From NCBI RefSeq assembly GCF_002994745.2, contig NC_037093.1, positions 67,351,510 through 67,415,509 on the forward strand: a stretch of DNA of 64,000 nucleotides, written 5' to 3'. The position numbers and the translations under genes were made by a program. Shown in pieces: positions 23,393 through 34,858 of this stretch. Within the stretch, counting starts at the first letter, position 1. Each line of letters starts with the position of its first letter. Under the pieces are notes generated by a model. It had not been told where the DNA came from, ran no database searches, and saw only the letters and a list, made by a program, of their open reading frames with translations. The stretch is from Rosa chinensis. Its lineage: Eukaryota > Streptophyta > Magnoliopsida > Rosales > Rosaceae.

Positions 23393-24083
23393 GGGCGGGG
23401 TCCGAGATCCAGTCGGGTTTTCGGGTTTTTTTGGCGGTAGTTCTTCATTTGGGGGCAATTTGTGCGGTGTTTGTTCTGGGTCCAGTCCAAAAGCCCTTAC
23501 CTAGATCGGCAATGGTGGAGGACCAGGGCCAGCCTTGGGATTGGTGACCAGAGGCTGTTTAACCTGTTTTCTCGGTGGCTCGCTCTTGGCGGGTTTGGTA
23601 AGGGGAGATGAAGGAGTTGGGCTTTGGCTATTTGGGCCTCTGCCTGCCTGGGTCGCTGTTTGTGGCCTGGTTGGGCTAGCCCATCTTTCTTCATCTACCT
23701 TTGTTAGATCATGTCTGTTGTGGGCCTTTGGGGGAGTAGCATAATGTTTTTTTTATTTTTGCTTTGAATAATTGAGCTCGGTTCGGCTCCTACACTCTTT
23801 GGTCCTTGATCATTGCTGTGTGTTGGGTGATGAGTGGCGATGTACACCATGAAGGTCTTAGGCGTCAATGCTTGTCATGTCGGTTGCTTTGATTTAGGTT
23901 AGATAGGTGTAGGTGTTTTTTATTTTCTATTTTTTCTTTTTACTTTTATTTTTTCTATTTGGTAGCCATGCTCTTACAGACTGCTTTGTTCATTGAGATG
24001 TAATATGAGGGATTTTCTAATTCCTCTAATTTGACCGAAAGAGGTCATTATTATTAATGAAACCTGATTTTGTTTCCCTCAAA
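23393..24083 (+). mobile_element. LINE-like insert in one repeat copy (empty site present at 27268)
   Basis: The repeat copy at 26873-27330 runs uninterrupted through CAATTTAAGTAGTTTAGGGC. The copy here is split at CAATTTAA by about 690 bp that start GGGCGGGGTCCGAGATCC and end TTTGTTTCCCTCAAAA, a LINE-like A-ended tail, before resuming at GTATTTTAGGGG. The interior is GC-rich with GGGCC motifs and encodes no recognisable enzyme. The upstream part of the parent element is missing. Confidence 0.65.
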
Positions 24084-24443
24084 AGTATTTTAGGGGTTTA
24101 GACCTAGATTAGTGTGGGCCAAGTTTCTTGGGTCATTTAGAGCATTGGGCCCCTATCAACCAAGAAATGAGCGCCATTTAATAAAGCCATTTAATCGTAT
24201 GGGCCAAGTTTCTTGGGTCATATAAGTTTTTGCTGCGGATCAAGGGTGTGCTTCTTGACATTTGAAGCAAAATGCTACCCAGCCATAGCTAGCTGGCATC
24301 TTGAGTTTCGCTTATTTTATGCAATGGGATGATTCAAAGACATCTACTTTCACTTCATGATTTTGGTGTCAGTTTACTCTATGCATGCAATATCTTTTCA
24401 CTTTCCTTTAATTTATAAGATCTCCATATTTGAATTGTTGGAA
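24084..24443. repeat. Continuation of the decayed repeat, with a CYSTM 3'-flank copy
   Basis: 24090-24200 matches 27262-27360 (GTGTGGGCCAAGT..., CATCAACCAAGAAAT). 24235-24330 (GGATCAAGGGTGTGCTTCTT) resembles the 3' end of the CYSTM gene at 22455-22560 (AGATCAAGGATGTATGCTGC). The region therefore includes a degraded duplicate of the gene tail. Confidence 0.55.
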
Positions 24444-25298
24444 CTTGCCAACAGTGGCGGATCCATAAATTTTTCTCAGGTATGGCAAGATTATTAATAG
24501 ACTTCTTTTCAATTGGTTTTCAAATTGTTATAGTTTAATTGGAGTTATAAACTCTTAAATATGTAGCAATTACATACATGAAAATTGGAGCATAAATAGA
24601 TATCACTTACTAAAGCAAAATTATGAAAAACAAAACAAAAAAAAATTATCAAGGGGCGAAGAGAGAAGTACAGTTTGTAGTTTATAAAAGTATAAATATT
24701 ATGTTATCTTAAAAAGAAAAAAGTTTAAACAAAAAATATTTAAAGAAATATGTAGAATAGTGATGCTGATGCCACCTGTGCTATGTTATATTTTTGACAA
24801 GTATTATCTATACTATATTTAAGAGAAGAAGAATTACTCACTATAACTGAACTTTTTTACTTTTATATCTCTAAATAGTAAATAACTTTATATATCTTTC
24901 TAATTGTCAGAATAAAAATATAAAAACTTAAATAAATAATTAATAAGAAAATTTATTATTTTCATAAACTAACTATGCACTTCTAGACGGGTGACCACCC
25001 ACTTCTCCACTATGGGTGTGGAGAACAGTTTCTAGTGTTATTTATATTTAATTATATTTAAATCTAATTATGACTCTTATCCCTAATTAAATATTTCAAA
25101 CTACCAGGCGACGTCTTTATTGGAGAGAAGAAACAGAAAGGACGTGCAGGGTATTGTCTCCAACCCTCTTGTCTTCTTCTTCATAAAAGAATTTTGCAGA
25201 ACCCTAAGACCAAAGAGACTTCTATAGCTTATCTTAAGTTTCGAGGTTAGGCAGTAGCCTAGACTCGACTCCCCCCTGAATCCGCCCCTGCTTGCCAA
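24444..25298. mobile_element. Non-autonomous hAT element with 8-bp target duplication
   Basis: CTTGCCAA flanks the element at 24444-24451 and 25291-25298. The ends are CAGTGGCGGATCCA and, inverted, CAGGGGCGGATTCA. The 839-bp body is AT-rich with no transposase. A GC-rich patch at 25090-25220 on the minus strand gives only a short frame. Confidence 0.88.
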
Positions 25299-26872
25299 GT
25301 TTAACTTAACACATTGCAAAATATGTTATATGAATATACGGATTACAAATGATTGTAATGTTTTACTTGTTGATTTTGCAAATACTTTTGACTAGATTCC
25401 ATAATCTGTTTTTGCTTTACAAAATCTTAGAATCCTTATCTGATTTGGTTTCCCATGTATATAACTTGCTCTCTTCCTCTTGTTTATCTGAAACCATTAT
25501 TTTAGAAACGAAGCTCAGCTAGGCATTTCATCGAACACATAGAATGCATAGAAGATGAACTATTGGGTATTTGAGTTTTGGATTTCTAGTATATACTCTC
25601 TCTCGCTTTCAGTCACATAATTTATGGGTTTGATTAGATTTTTGCTATTTTATTTTAATTTTCTTCGGCTTCCTCTTACTATGTAAACAACTATTTCAAA
25701 AACGAAGCTCATTCAGACATTTTATCGAACAGGTAACATGTAGAAAACTGATAAATTACTTTATCAAGAACATGAAGAAGATGGTTTTTAAGTTGTAGGT
25801 CTCCACCAATAACTAGTGACCATTTGTGGTTCAAAAACATGAGCTGTAATCATCCAATATCTCCTTCAAGTTAGAGTTCAAACAAAAGAAGTTTGATAAT
25901 ACACTGCATGAGGGTGTGTGTGGTTACTACTGTCGTCCAAACCTAAAAAAAATAAAAAAAAATAAAAATAAAAACATTTCAGAATACTAAATTATGATAA
26001 TTTTTCATGCAGCTCAATTCTAATGCCAGAAAGTATAGTGCATATTGCAAAGTTAAATGCCTCGAAAGTGAGTTGGATATGAAACTCAACATTCTTATAT
26101 GCATGAACAGTATTTTCTATAATATTTATGCTCATGAATTTCTTAATTCCTCATTTTATAGCCCCTTCACTTATATGTGAAGGCCATAAAAGTAAAACCA
26201 CCGGAGCAAACAAATATAGGTCAAAAGTTCCAAAAATTAGAGATGATTGTGAGTACTAATTTTCTCATTCCTCTTTAGCTCTCTACATGAAAATAAAAAA
26301 TAAATTTTTCTCTGTGATAAAAATAAATACATTATTTTTGATACAGGAGAATTCAATTGTTAAGGTTAGAGTTAGGGCTGCCAATCCATTTCATTCTTGA
26401 AAGGATTAGTTGAGAAATGATCATATTTCTCCATATTAATTTCATAGCCAGTGAGTGATTATTAGTGACAAAAATTTCTCCGGCTCATGTGTTTGCACAT
26501 TCAATAATTTCTTGGGAGTTCATTTATTAATGATCTCCGTGGTTACATTTGATTTACTTGAATAGCCAAGAGGCAAAGTGTAATGCCATGATCAGATCAA
26601 AGGTAAACTCATGGTATGATCAGATCAAAGGTGGAATAAAGGAGTCCATGTTTTGAATAATTTGGTTGGAATTTAATTACAAGAATTGGTGGGTGGTAGG
26701 AATCCAAATAATGTACAACTGATGGATCTACTTCATCCTATTTGAAAACCTTCATTTCTTTCTCGCCTTTAGGATCGTACAGAAACAAACTCTTTATCAC
26801 CATTTATTATAAGGAATGAAGACGACCAACTTATGAACTACATTTTGATTTAATTTTTTGTGTGTTCTTCGC
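25299..26872. repeat. More decayed duplications
   Basis: AACGAAGCTCA followed by CATTT.ATCGAACA appears at about 25510-25540 and about 25698-25725. 26040-26150 (GCAAAGTTAAATGCCTCGAAA) and 26175-26235 (GGCCATAAAAGTAAAACCAC) resemble parts of the copies at 22715-22760 and 23220-23330. ATGATCAGATCAAAGGT is repeated at about 26588 and 26616. No gene is supported. Confidence 0.55.
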
Positions 26873-27330
26873 TCAAAAATACGAGCTATAAATCATTCTT
26901 AAATTTTCTCCAATATCTCACTCAATATCACAATCAAATTAGACTTTGAACGAGACATATTTGACAAATATTTTCCAAATACACTAAAAATGACAATCTG
27001 TTACGTAATTCAACCGCAACCGCAAGTATTCTTCAACAATTATTGGAAAGTGTTTTAAACTTCGTCCTTTGTTCTCCACAACAACTAAGAATCATCGCAA
27101 AGTTAAATGCCTCAAAAATGAGTTTGATATGAAACACAAGATTCTTACATGCACGATCACTTTGCTCAATATTTACGCTCATAAATTTCCTACTTCAATG
27201 CTTTTTCCTATGAATTTTTTTTTTCTCGAGCATTTATTCATTTTACTCTATTCAATTATCAATTTAAGTAGTTTAGGGCTTTAGGGCTAGATAATCGTAT
27301 GGGCCAAATCTTGGGACAATCGGCCCCCAT
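26873..27330. repeat. Second long copy of the decayed repeat (empty site)
   Basis: It starts GCTCAAAAATACGAGCTATA and parallels 23006-23392 plus 24084-24150. It lacks the LINE-like insert, so it marks the pre-insertion state. It ends near GGGCCAAATCTTGGGAC, close to the promoter of the next gene. Confidence 0.75.
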
Positions 27331-27613
27331 CAACCAAGAAATTAACGCCATTTAATAAAAGAGGCAGACAGAGCCAAGTGGACAACGACTTCCGGCGTCT
27401 TGTCCCACACAAATCTGACAAATGGACGAGTCATACTTGAAGCTCCGTCCTTCCCTGCCCCTCTGCTTTTAATTTCCCATAACTCCCATTCAATTCCGAA
27501 GCCATTGGATACATCGATCCAAATCACCTATAATTCCCAAACTACCCTTCAAAATTTGCCATCACATTCATAACCCCGAAACCCTCTGCGAATCTCCTTC
27601 GTTTCGAGCCCAG

Positions 27614-28822
27614 ATGGAACTCGGGCTCGTGACGAAGGCCTTGCATCGAAGAAAGAAATGGCTTCTGATACTCGCGGCTCTCGGCGCGTCCGGTTACGGC
27701 GCCTACAGGGTTTACAATTCGCCCTCTTTGGTCCAGAAGCGAAAGAGGTTCATGAAGGTCGTCGGAGCCCTAATTTCTACGGCGGAGATGGCGTCTGATT
27801 CAGCCGAGGCCCTCAGCATTGTCTCCAACGACTTGAAGGAGTTTCTGAACTCCGGTTCCGACGAAATGCCCAAAAGTCTGAAGCAGATTTCCAAGATTGC
27901 GAGGTCGGAGGAGTTCTCCGCGTCGCTGCAGAGGTTGACGGAGGCTATGACGATCGGGGTATGCCGAGGGTTTGAGTTTGAGACGAGGAATGGGGTTGGA
28001 TCGGAGAATTCGAGCTATTCACTTTCAGAGAGAGTTATGGAGAAGGTTTTCTCTGAAGCCGGGACCGGGTTCGTTTCGGTTGTAGTTGGAAGCTTTGCAA
28101 GGAATATGGTTATGGGGTTTTACTCAAATGAGCATTCAGGTCAGGATTCGGATGTCAATAGATGGGTCGATGCGGTTTGTAGTGATCCAAGTAAGGAGCT
28201 GATAGGCAATTGCATACAGGTTTTGGTGTCTACTGCGGTTGCGGCGTACCTAGACAAAACGAAGGATGTCAATTTCTGTGATGACATGTTTGGTGGAATG
28301 ACCAATTCCAAGCATCAGGAGAAGGTCAGGGAGCTCTTGGTCTCTGTTTGCAATGGTGCTGTGGAGACTGTTGTGAAAACTTCTCATCAAGTTTTGACGA
28401 CTTCTGGTTCGAATCCGAGCTCGAATTCGGGGACTTGGTCAGCTGTTGATCATGGAGCTAGGGATGAGTGCCTTGAGCAAGAAGCAAAGCAGCCCAAGGA
28501 GGGAAGTTCACTTGAGGCTATTCAGAATAGCGAGTGGATTGGAAAGGTTTCGTCTACATTGGCAGTGCCGCGCAATAGGAAGTTTGTTCGTGAGGTGACT
28601 GGGAGGGTGACATTCGAGACTGTAAGATCTTTTGTTGAATTCATGTTGTGGACAATACTAGAGGGGTTGAAAAGAACTCTTAGTGTGGTTCATGGGGAGA
28701 TTGTGGGTAGGGGGTTGCAAGTTATCAGATATTTTGGTGCAAAGTCTTCGGCTATTGTTACCATATGTCTTGCTTTGCACTTGTATGTTCTAGGAGGTAG
28801 TAGAGTTCTCTTGACTGCTTAG
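27614..28822 (+). CDS. CF9 / PHLOEM PROTEIN 2-LIKE A10-type protein
   Basis: A single-exon gene of 402 aa. The N-terminus MELGLVTKALHRRKKWLLIL contains a membrane-type helix (about residues 15-32). A second hydrophobic helix near the C-terminus (AIVTICLALHLYVLGG, about 380-396) is followed by the short end SRVLLTA. Between them lie VGALISTAEMASDSAEALS and VDAVCSDPSKELIGNCIQVL. I recognise the family annotated in Arabidopsis as protein PHLOEM PROTEIN 2-LIKE A10 or carbohydrate-binding protein (At1g10150, At1g59510/CF9, At3g49790). Despite the name I see no lectin fold motif, and biochemical function is unproven. The start codon gives the expected family N-terminus. The TGGGCC motif near 27300 may belong to its promoter. 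Confidence 0.85.
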   Translation: MELGLVTKALHRRKKWLLILAALGASGYGAYRVYNSPSLVQKRKRFMKVVGALISTAEMASDSAEALSIVSNDLKEFLNSGSDEMPKSLKQISKIARSEEFSASLQRLTEAMTIGVCRGFEFETRNGVGSENSSYSLSERVMEKVFSEAGTGFVSVVVGSFARNMVMGFYSNEHSGQDSDVNRWVDAVCSDPSKELIGNCIQVLVSTAVAAYLDKTKDVNFCDDMFGGMTNSKHQEKVRELLVSVCNGAVETVVKTSHQVLTTSGSNPSSNSGTWSAVDHGARDECLEQEAKQPKEGSSLEAIQNSEWIGKVSSTLAVPRNRKFVREVTGRVTFETVRSFVEFMLWTILEGLKRTLSVVHGEIVGRGLQVIRYFGAKSSAIVTICLALHLYVLGGSRVLLTA

Positions 28823-31230
28823 TTTGCTGGTTTTATATAACCCTTCCTTGTAGGAAGCTCTTGTCAGGTTGATATGGCTTCTTTTGGCAAAGGTTCTGTA
28901 TGTAAATCTTTGACTCTTAATGCATAAATTTTAGTTTCAGGGGAAATTACATACTCTGTTATTACTTATTAGTACGTGTATGCATATCTGTATGTTGCTG
29001 GTATACGGAGGCTTACAAAGTCGTTAGTTCCACGCAATGTTATCAACTAGAACAATACAGAATGAAAGAAATTTTTGTTGTTGTTTGACATTTACTTTTT
29101 ATTAGCATGCCTGAATATAACAATTGCTCAGTCAGAACTATTCTGATGTGAAAGAAGATCAATGATTAATGGCTTGACCTCGATGCACGAATTTGAAGAA
29201 AAGTTTCTTTTCTGTTGCTTCTTTTCTGTAGAACCTTGTTCCAGTCAATATTCATTCTGAGTTTCTGACACATCAAGTAGAGATCATGAGATATGCTGAT
29301 TCTGCAGCATAGATGGGATTTCCAAGGTGAGAGGGGTAATGGTGATGATATGAATACTCTGAACAAGTGTGATTGAATCCCTCTTCCCCTTCCTATGATT
29401 ATCTATTTTCTGATGATATGTTTTCATCATTTGATCTTTTTGTTAATTGTGCGACGAAGGTCTCCTTTGAACTAATCCATCGAGTTGACTAGTACGGCAG
29501 CATTTGAGTTGTATTATCAAAAGTCACTTACTTTGTGCTAGCTGCTCATCTGTTTAAACTGGAGATTGATCAAGTTTATGGATCATGGCCCAATGTGATA
29601 TATGCTTGTCATTCCCCGATTTCGTTACGGATGATGTGTTACCATATGTGATTGTAGAAGATGATACAAGAGCCGAGAAAATTGTGATGACGTCTGACTT
29701 AACTCATCACTTACGAACTCAATATAAATAAGCATGCTGACTACAAACACATGTAAATGTGATTACTCTGGAAATTTAAGTCTTGACCTAATTTAGTGTC
29801 TTAATTAGGGGAAAAGGCAAAATGGATTGTTGCGACAGTTATGTTGCAGGGAAGAATGGAGTTGTTTGAAACAGAGATATAGTCAACGTGCAGCTGAGAT
29901 TTTGTATAAATAAAATGGAATTGGGTTGTGCCATCCAAGCCAATTCATTGATATATGATCAAAGAACCACTTTCAGGTATTCTACCATTTAGTGCACTAT
30001 CTAACAATGCGAAGATGTGGTGCTAGGGATCGTCACTGTGCCCATTACTTTAGCTGACATATGAGTTCTCATTTTGATTCATTTGTTCTATTTAGTGAGG
30101 TGCTGAGTTTTTGCTTCTTGCATCGTTGGACATTACTGAGAAGAGTAATCGGGTCATTAACTCAATAATTCCTAATCCATTTTGAGGGATTGTGAATCTG
30201 TGATCACCTCATTCGCTGAAGAGCAGTAATATGGCGTGAGGTCTCTAGTTGCTGATGACAGAGGACTACTTTACTTTGTGGATTACGAAATTTCTTGTTT
30301 GATAAATCATGATTAAATCAGATTCATGCACGTACTGAATGGTGGTCGTTACAAATTCACGATGATGGTGATCTTGGAATTTTATAAGCAAAATTCGTTT
30401 CACATTGGATTTCTCCATTTGATAATGAAGCATATTCTTTATTCAAAGTGCCAATGGAAACACAGCCGTGTTTGACATTCTGCAGCTTAGCCATTTTCCT
30501 ACTTGTCTATCTCATTTTGTCTCTGAATATCTACCCCAGTATTTACTTTTTAAGTGTGTGAATTTGAAAATTGTGGCTTGTTTCAATAGTTGACCGGATC
30601 AACAGGGTCGTACTGATATCACCTCTAGAATCCACCAAGATTCAATGTCATCCAACAGTTGAGCTGTACTGGTTAACTTTTTTATCTTAGATCTTTTGCA
30701 TCGATTTCCCGGCAATTTTGTTTGTTATGGTGTGTAAAATGTGGTCAAATAATGGCGACGAAGTTTTACCAATGTGAAGCAATAAAAATCAGAGTACTGG
30801 TTGGTACCACAAAAAACCTGCACTTGATCTGCACTTTCTTGATTTTCATATTATACGAGCGAGCTAGAGATAAGCAGATTCGAACATAGAGGATCAGATA
30901 GACAATCCCCTTCTATATCAGAATCTTTATGTTGTCGATATAACTTCAGCAAATATAAATAAATCCTCAACCGGATTCAGCCGGATTCGGATATATCCAT
31001 TCCCTGTCTAAAGCAAATACAAAGAACGCAAATATGTAAAAAAACATTCTTTCCATTATTATTATTTTTTGTCACCATGGATAGCATGATGCAAGTAATT
31101 TGACAATTTAGTTTCCTTTCTATGTTTCTTTGCATGGCTACAGTTTCACCAAATAAAAATATGAATAACACTAAGAAGCTAGCATATATTGAAGATGGAG
31201 CTAGCTATATAGTAATTGGATCTCAAATTC
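28823..31230. other. Spacer between the CF9-like gene and PSK
   Basis: 2.4 kb of AT-rich DNA with no long ORF. Several C/D-box-like motifs occur (for example GTGATGAT at 29341, GGATGATG at 29628), but none forms a convincing snoRNA. The region may contain a non-coding transcript; nothing can be supported. Confidence 0.4.
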
Positions 31231-31616
31231 TCATGGCTTGTTGTGCTTCTGAGTATATATATAATCCACATGAGCAGCCAGCGTTCTTCGCATCAGGCAC
31301 TCCTCCTCGTTCACTCCTTCACAGCTAACCTCGCCATCCTGGGCATTAATGTTCTGATCTGCTCCTACATCCTGAACATACATTCAGATTGATATTCATT
31401 TGAACCAATTTGATAACAAAACCAAAATCTTAACTGATATACAAAAGAAAACGGCCTGATTTGCTACACTGAAAAAAAAAAAAAACGTACTTGGTGTTGG
31501 CCGGTTTTGAGCGCGCTGTTGGTGAAAGCAGGCTCCGGGCGAACCGCGGAGGTTAGCTCAGAGCTGAGGAGGAGGAGGAGAGCGGCGATGGTGAAAAGGG
31601 CGGTTAACTTGGCCAT
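31231..31616 (-). CDS. PSK: Phytosulfokine precursor
   Basis: Exon 1 is 31616-31491 and exon 2 is 31371-31231; the intron starts GTACGT and ends TTCAG and is in phase 0. The product is 88 aa. Residues 1-24 ([20 protein letters not shown]...) form a signal peptide. The C-terminus reads [15 protein letters not shown], holding the invariant pentapeptide YIYTQ of phytosulfokine preceded by Asp. The region before it, [18 protein letters not shown], is the typical conserved PSK proprotein block with two Cys. After tyrosine sulfation by TPST and proteolysis, the peptide is secreted and sensed by PSKR receptor kinases to promote growth. It is divergent in orientation from the CF9-like gene, as expected for the PSK4-like block. 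The single intron is usual for the family. Confidence 0.95.
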
Positions 31617-31689
31617 TTTTGTTGTTCTTCTTGTATATGAGAGAGTGCAAAATATGAATGAGACTGAAACTTCTGAAATAAAGGGGGAG

Positions 31690-31699
31690 TATTTATAGT
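31690..31699 (-). promoter_or_regulatory. TATA box for PSK
   Basis: The minus strand reads ACTATAAATAC about 75 bp upstream of the PSK ATG, a good TATA match at a sensible distance. Confidence 0.6.
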
Positions 31700-32237
31700 G
31701 GCTTTGAGGGACAAAAAACTGAAAAAAGGTTACTTCGGTGGTAGGTTTGGATTGGAGGATTGGAGCAAAGCCAATTGTAAGTTCTTATTTTAGATACAAT
31801 TTGTTAGTGCACCCAATTAGATATTCTAGATCAACCCAGATCTGTACTTTGTAACATCCTAATCTATCCAAACACAGCATAATTTATCAAAATGTTCTTT
31901 GAGTATCTCCCAAATACTTTAACGCGGATTTGATTAATAATAACAATAATCCGATATGAGGAAAAGTAAAAAGGAATGTAATCAAATGCTAAAAACCAGC
32001 GATATATTGTAAGTTATTAATTTTGTGAAATTACTAAATAGGTGAAATCACTCTCCTAAAAACATGCAAAAGGTAATGAAATAAGGATATAAGATTAAAA
32101 GCGATGTGCCAAAAAGATTAGAAATTGAAACAAATATTCATCATTCATGATCTGTCATTTTCCTTCTTACACAATCAACTGAACCTTATATGGAAAAAAA
32201 TATATAAAAAAACTTTCTCCAATATCATGAATTTTAC
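31700..32237. other. Spacer upstream of PSK
   Basis: AT-rich, probably containing the distal PSK promoter. No defined element seen. Confidence 0.45.
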
Positions 32238-32462
32238 TGCAGAATGTGTTTTGATCCACAACAACTTCTAAAAGCAACCTTTAGGCTGCTTCTAAAATCT
32301 GCTACCAGTGACCTATAACTTTAAATTAAAACTGCTTTTTATTTATTTACCAAACACAATAAAATCTAAAATTTTAAACAAAAACTGATTTTTTTTAAAA
32401 GCGAAGCAATCCCAAATGAGGCCTTAGAAGCTGCTATGGATCAAAACGCACTCTGCAGTTGT
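32238..32462. mobile_element. Foldback/MITE with about 37-bp inverted ends
   Basis: ACTGCAGAATGTGTTTTGAT at about 32236 pairs with ATCAAAACGCACTCTGCAGT at about 32442-32461, and the inverted match extends inward through CTTCTAA. Inner repeats (TTACCAAACAC, AAAAGC...AATCCCAAA) recur just outside at 32500-32580, suggesting nested related MITEs. No coding capacity. Confidence 0.6.
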
Positions 32463-32639
32463 TTTATGTACTGGCAGCACTTTTAAAAATATTATTTACC
32501 AAACACGAATTCACAGCTGATTATTCTCACAACACAGCAGCAGCAGTTTTTTTTTAAAAGTCACAATAATCCCAAACTAACCCTACATAACATGGGAATG
32601 ATTGGTGGTAGATATGAACTCCCCACTCTCCCTCTGAAA

Positions 32640-33370
32640 ATCTAAACCAGTTACAGATCCGTCATCATGATGACTCCATGAGTTGAAAGGGCCCAACCCC
32701 TAACCACCAATATTGCCTGACCTCTTGGGCTATAAAGAATCTCGAGATTCTCGGTACCACCTCATAGACAACCGATAGATAAACCAGTGCCCTCTTCTAT
32801 ACAATGTCCCAAAGATACCAGACCATATGCAATGATCGCTCGTCAGCACATTGACCATAAGATTAATTTTGAAAATAAACTAACTGATCCCCAGGAATGA
32901 CACCACATCTATGGTAGCTCAATTTGACCCAACCCTACCTCAACAGAGCAGGGACCAACTATTGACCAAACAAACACTAGCCAAAAGCAAGACACTAATC
33001 AAAAATCAAAATGCACCGCCACACACCTCTTCCTGGTCTCAAGGTGCCCTAACGGCAGGCCACCATCGCAAGTCCATCCCTCTGAGCTCTCCACACTAGA
33101 AATACCTAAACCAAGCAGCAAGCCATGCCAAGTCTGCCATTGAGATCGAAACCAGTGAAAAAATTACTGTGTCATGCCGCCGCCATGCCCACCAGCTTGA
33201 AAACCCGAATCACCACTGCAACCTCTGTTTAGCGATCCACCTTAGAGTAGAGACCAGCACCATATGATTCATGGCATGCCGCCGCCATGATCTAGCCTCT
33301 GGCCACTTGCTCTACATCAATTGCCAAACACCTATCATCCACACAAGTGCCGCCACCTTAAAAAAAAAAA
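32640..33370. repeat. GC-richer retroelement-like remnant
   Basis: A CC/GCC-rich island in AT-rich spacer, ending in an A run (33360-33372). CATGCCGCCGCCATG occurs at about 33175 and again at about 33272. Style matches the islands at 640-1320 and 1957-2640. No protein motif recognised. Confidence 0.3.
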
Positions 33371-33495
33371 AACATTTGAGGATTTTAATGTTCCGTCAAT
33401 TAGAACAAATTTTAGAGACCAAAATAGTGAGTTTATCCTGTCTTGCTTTTTTTTTCTTATCAACTCTTCTCACGTATCTCTTCTTTCGTGCTAGC

Positions 33496-33996
33496 GATGT
33501 GAGCAGGGGCGAAGCCACGTGGGGACCCAGTGGATCTCGTGCCCCACTGACTTTTATATTTTTTTAAAAAATTTCTGTATATGAAAATCAATATAAGTAA
33601 TTGAGAGTCTGCTAGTTTTACCACATGCCAACTTGGTGCAGTGGCAAGGCTTGCATGAATTGTGCAAGTCGAACCTTCAAATCACGCTTGTAATCTAGAT
33701 AGATTAGTTTTATCAATTTTTTCTTTTCTTTTAAGGACATTAGCACAATTTTTTCTTATAATTTTATAGTTAAAAATAAAAAATGTCTCCATAATATAAA
33801 AATTGTCTAATATCTAAAAGCAATAAATTTTACTAATAAAATATGTAATTTTAAAAATATTAATCTTATTATAATTTTATCTAATTTATTATTTTTTATT
33901 AAAATCTTAGGATATATTTTAAATTCTATTTTTTTTATCTAAAATTTATGAGTGCCCCAGTTGATATGAAACTCTGGCTCCGCCACTGGATGTGAG
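33496..33996. mobile_element. Non-autonomous hAT element with 8-bp target duplication
   Basis: GATGTGAG flanks the element at 33496-33503 and 33989-33996. The ends are CAGGGGCGAAGCCACG and, inverted, CAGTGGCGGAGCCAGA, the same terminal family as 24452-25290. The 485-bp interior is AT-rich and holds a tRNA-like SINE head at 33621-33714. Confidence 0.88.
33621..33714 (+). mobile_element. SINE head nested in the hAT element
   Basis: The sequence CTTGGTGCAGTGGCAAGG looks like a Pol III A box, and AAGTCGAACCTTCAAATCAC like a degenerate B box 30-odd bp downstream. TAGTTTTA lies on both sides (33613-33620 and 33715-33722), possibly a short target duplication. No poly(A) tail is left. Confidence 0.5.
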
Positions 33997-34693
33997 GTAC
34001 CTCTCAACAGTAAGACATGCAATTCATAATATGAACCCAGCAAATCATCTTCACACAAAATTAAAAAAAAATCCAGAAATGCATAGAATAAAATCAAAAG
34101 AGAAACCCTTACAGGAACGCACACCAAGTGTTCGGCGAAATAACAAAAACTTCAAGAATCAACTGCAGTTACTTGTAGAAAACCAGAATCGAACACCGAG
34201 TATGTAAAATCAAAAATTCGAAGCTAACAATCACAGTAAATTTCAGCAACAATCACATTAGAGTTGTGGATGAGAGAGAAGAAAGTACCTACTGTGGCCG
34301 GAGCAATGGGAGAGGAGGAGATCAAAGGAGGCCGGAGCAATGGGAGAGGAGGAGGTCGGAGGAGGTCACTGTGTTTTGAGAGACGAGGTAGAAGTAATGT
34401 AGAGGGAGAAAGAGACGAAGCCGTGCTTTTTGTCCCATTTGAGCTAATTTAATTTTATAAATGGGACAATTTTTTATACGTTGACATCACAATGTGCAAT
34501 AGAAAAACGTCGTAAATTTTAATAAAAGTATGATTTTACGGCGTTCTTTGCAAACACGCCGTAATTTTCTTCAAAAAATTGCAAGATTTACGGTGTGCAT
34601 CTAATATACGTCGTAGCTGATAGTTATTCACGGCATGCATTTAATGCACGCCGTAAATCTTGCGTCGTGAATGATCCATTTTCCTGTAGTGGG
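33997..34693. mobile_element. CACTA (En/Spm-like) terminus with subterminal repeats
   Basis: The right end reads TTTTCCTGTAGTG, the inverse of CACTACAGGAAAA, the signature of CACTA elements. Before it, TTTACGGCG / ACGCCGTAAAT motifs repeat in both orientations at 34500-34660, as in CACTA subterminal regions. The left end was not found, so the left border is arbitrary. A 25-bp motif starting GGCCGGAGCAATGGGAGAGG is duplicated at 34296 and 34330. Confidence 0.6.
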
Positions 34694-34817
34694 TGTGCAA
34701 CCCTGAAACACAACATTTGGGCAATCTGCAATATACAACTGTTGAGAAAGGCCAATATTGACGATCAAAACAAAGAAATTGCATTACTATCTTAATTAGT
34801 AGCTGGTACACGTTCAA

Positions 34818-34858
<41 letters not shown>

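Noticed and set aside
29335..29703. C/D-box snoRNA candidates (GTGATGAT...CTGA at 29341-29417 and GGATGATG...CTGA at 29628-29699)
   Set aside because: Box spacing is poor, terminal stems are absent or only four pairs long, and no guide to rRNA could be checked. Chance matches are likely in AT-rich DNA.
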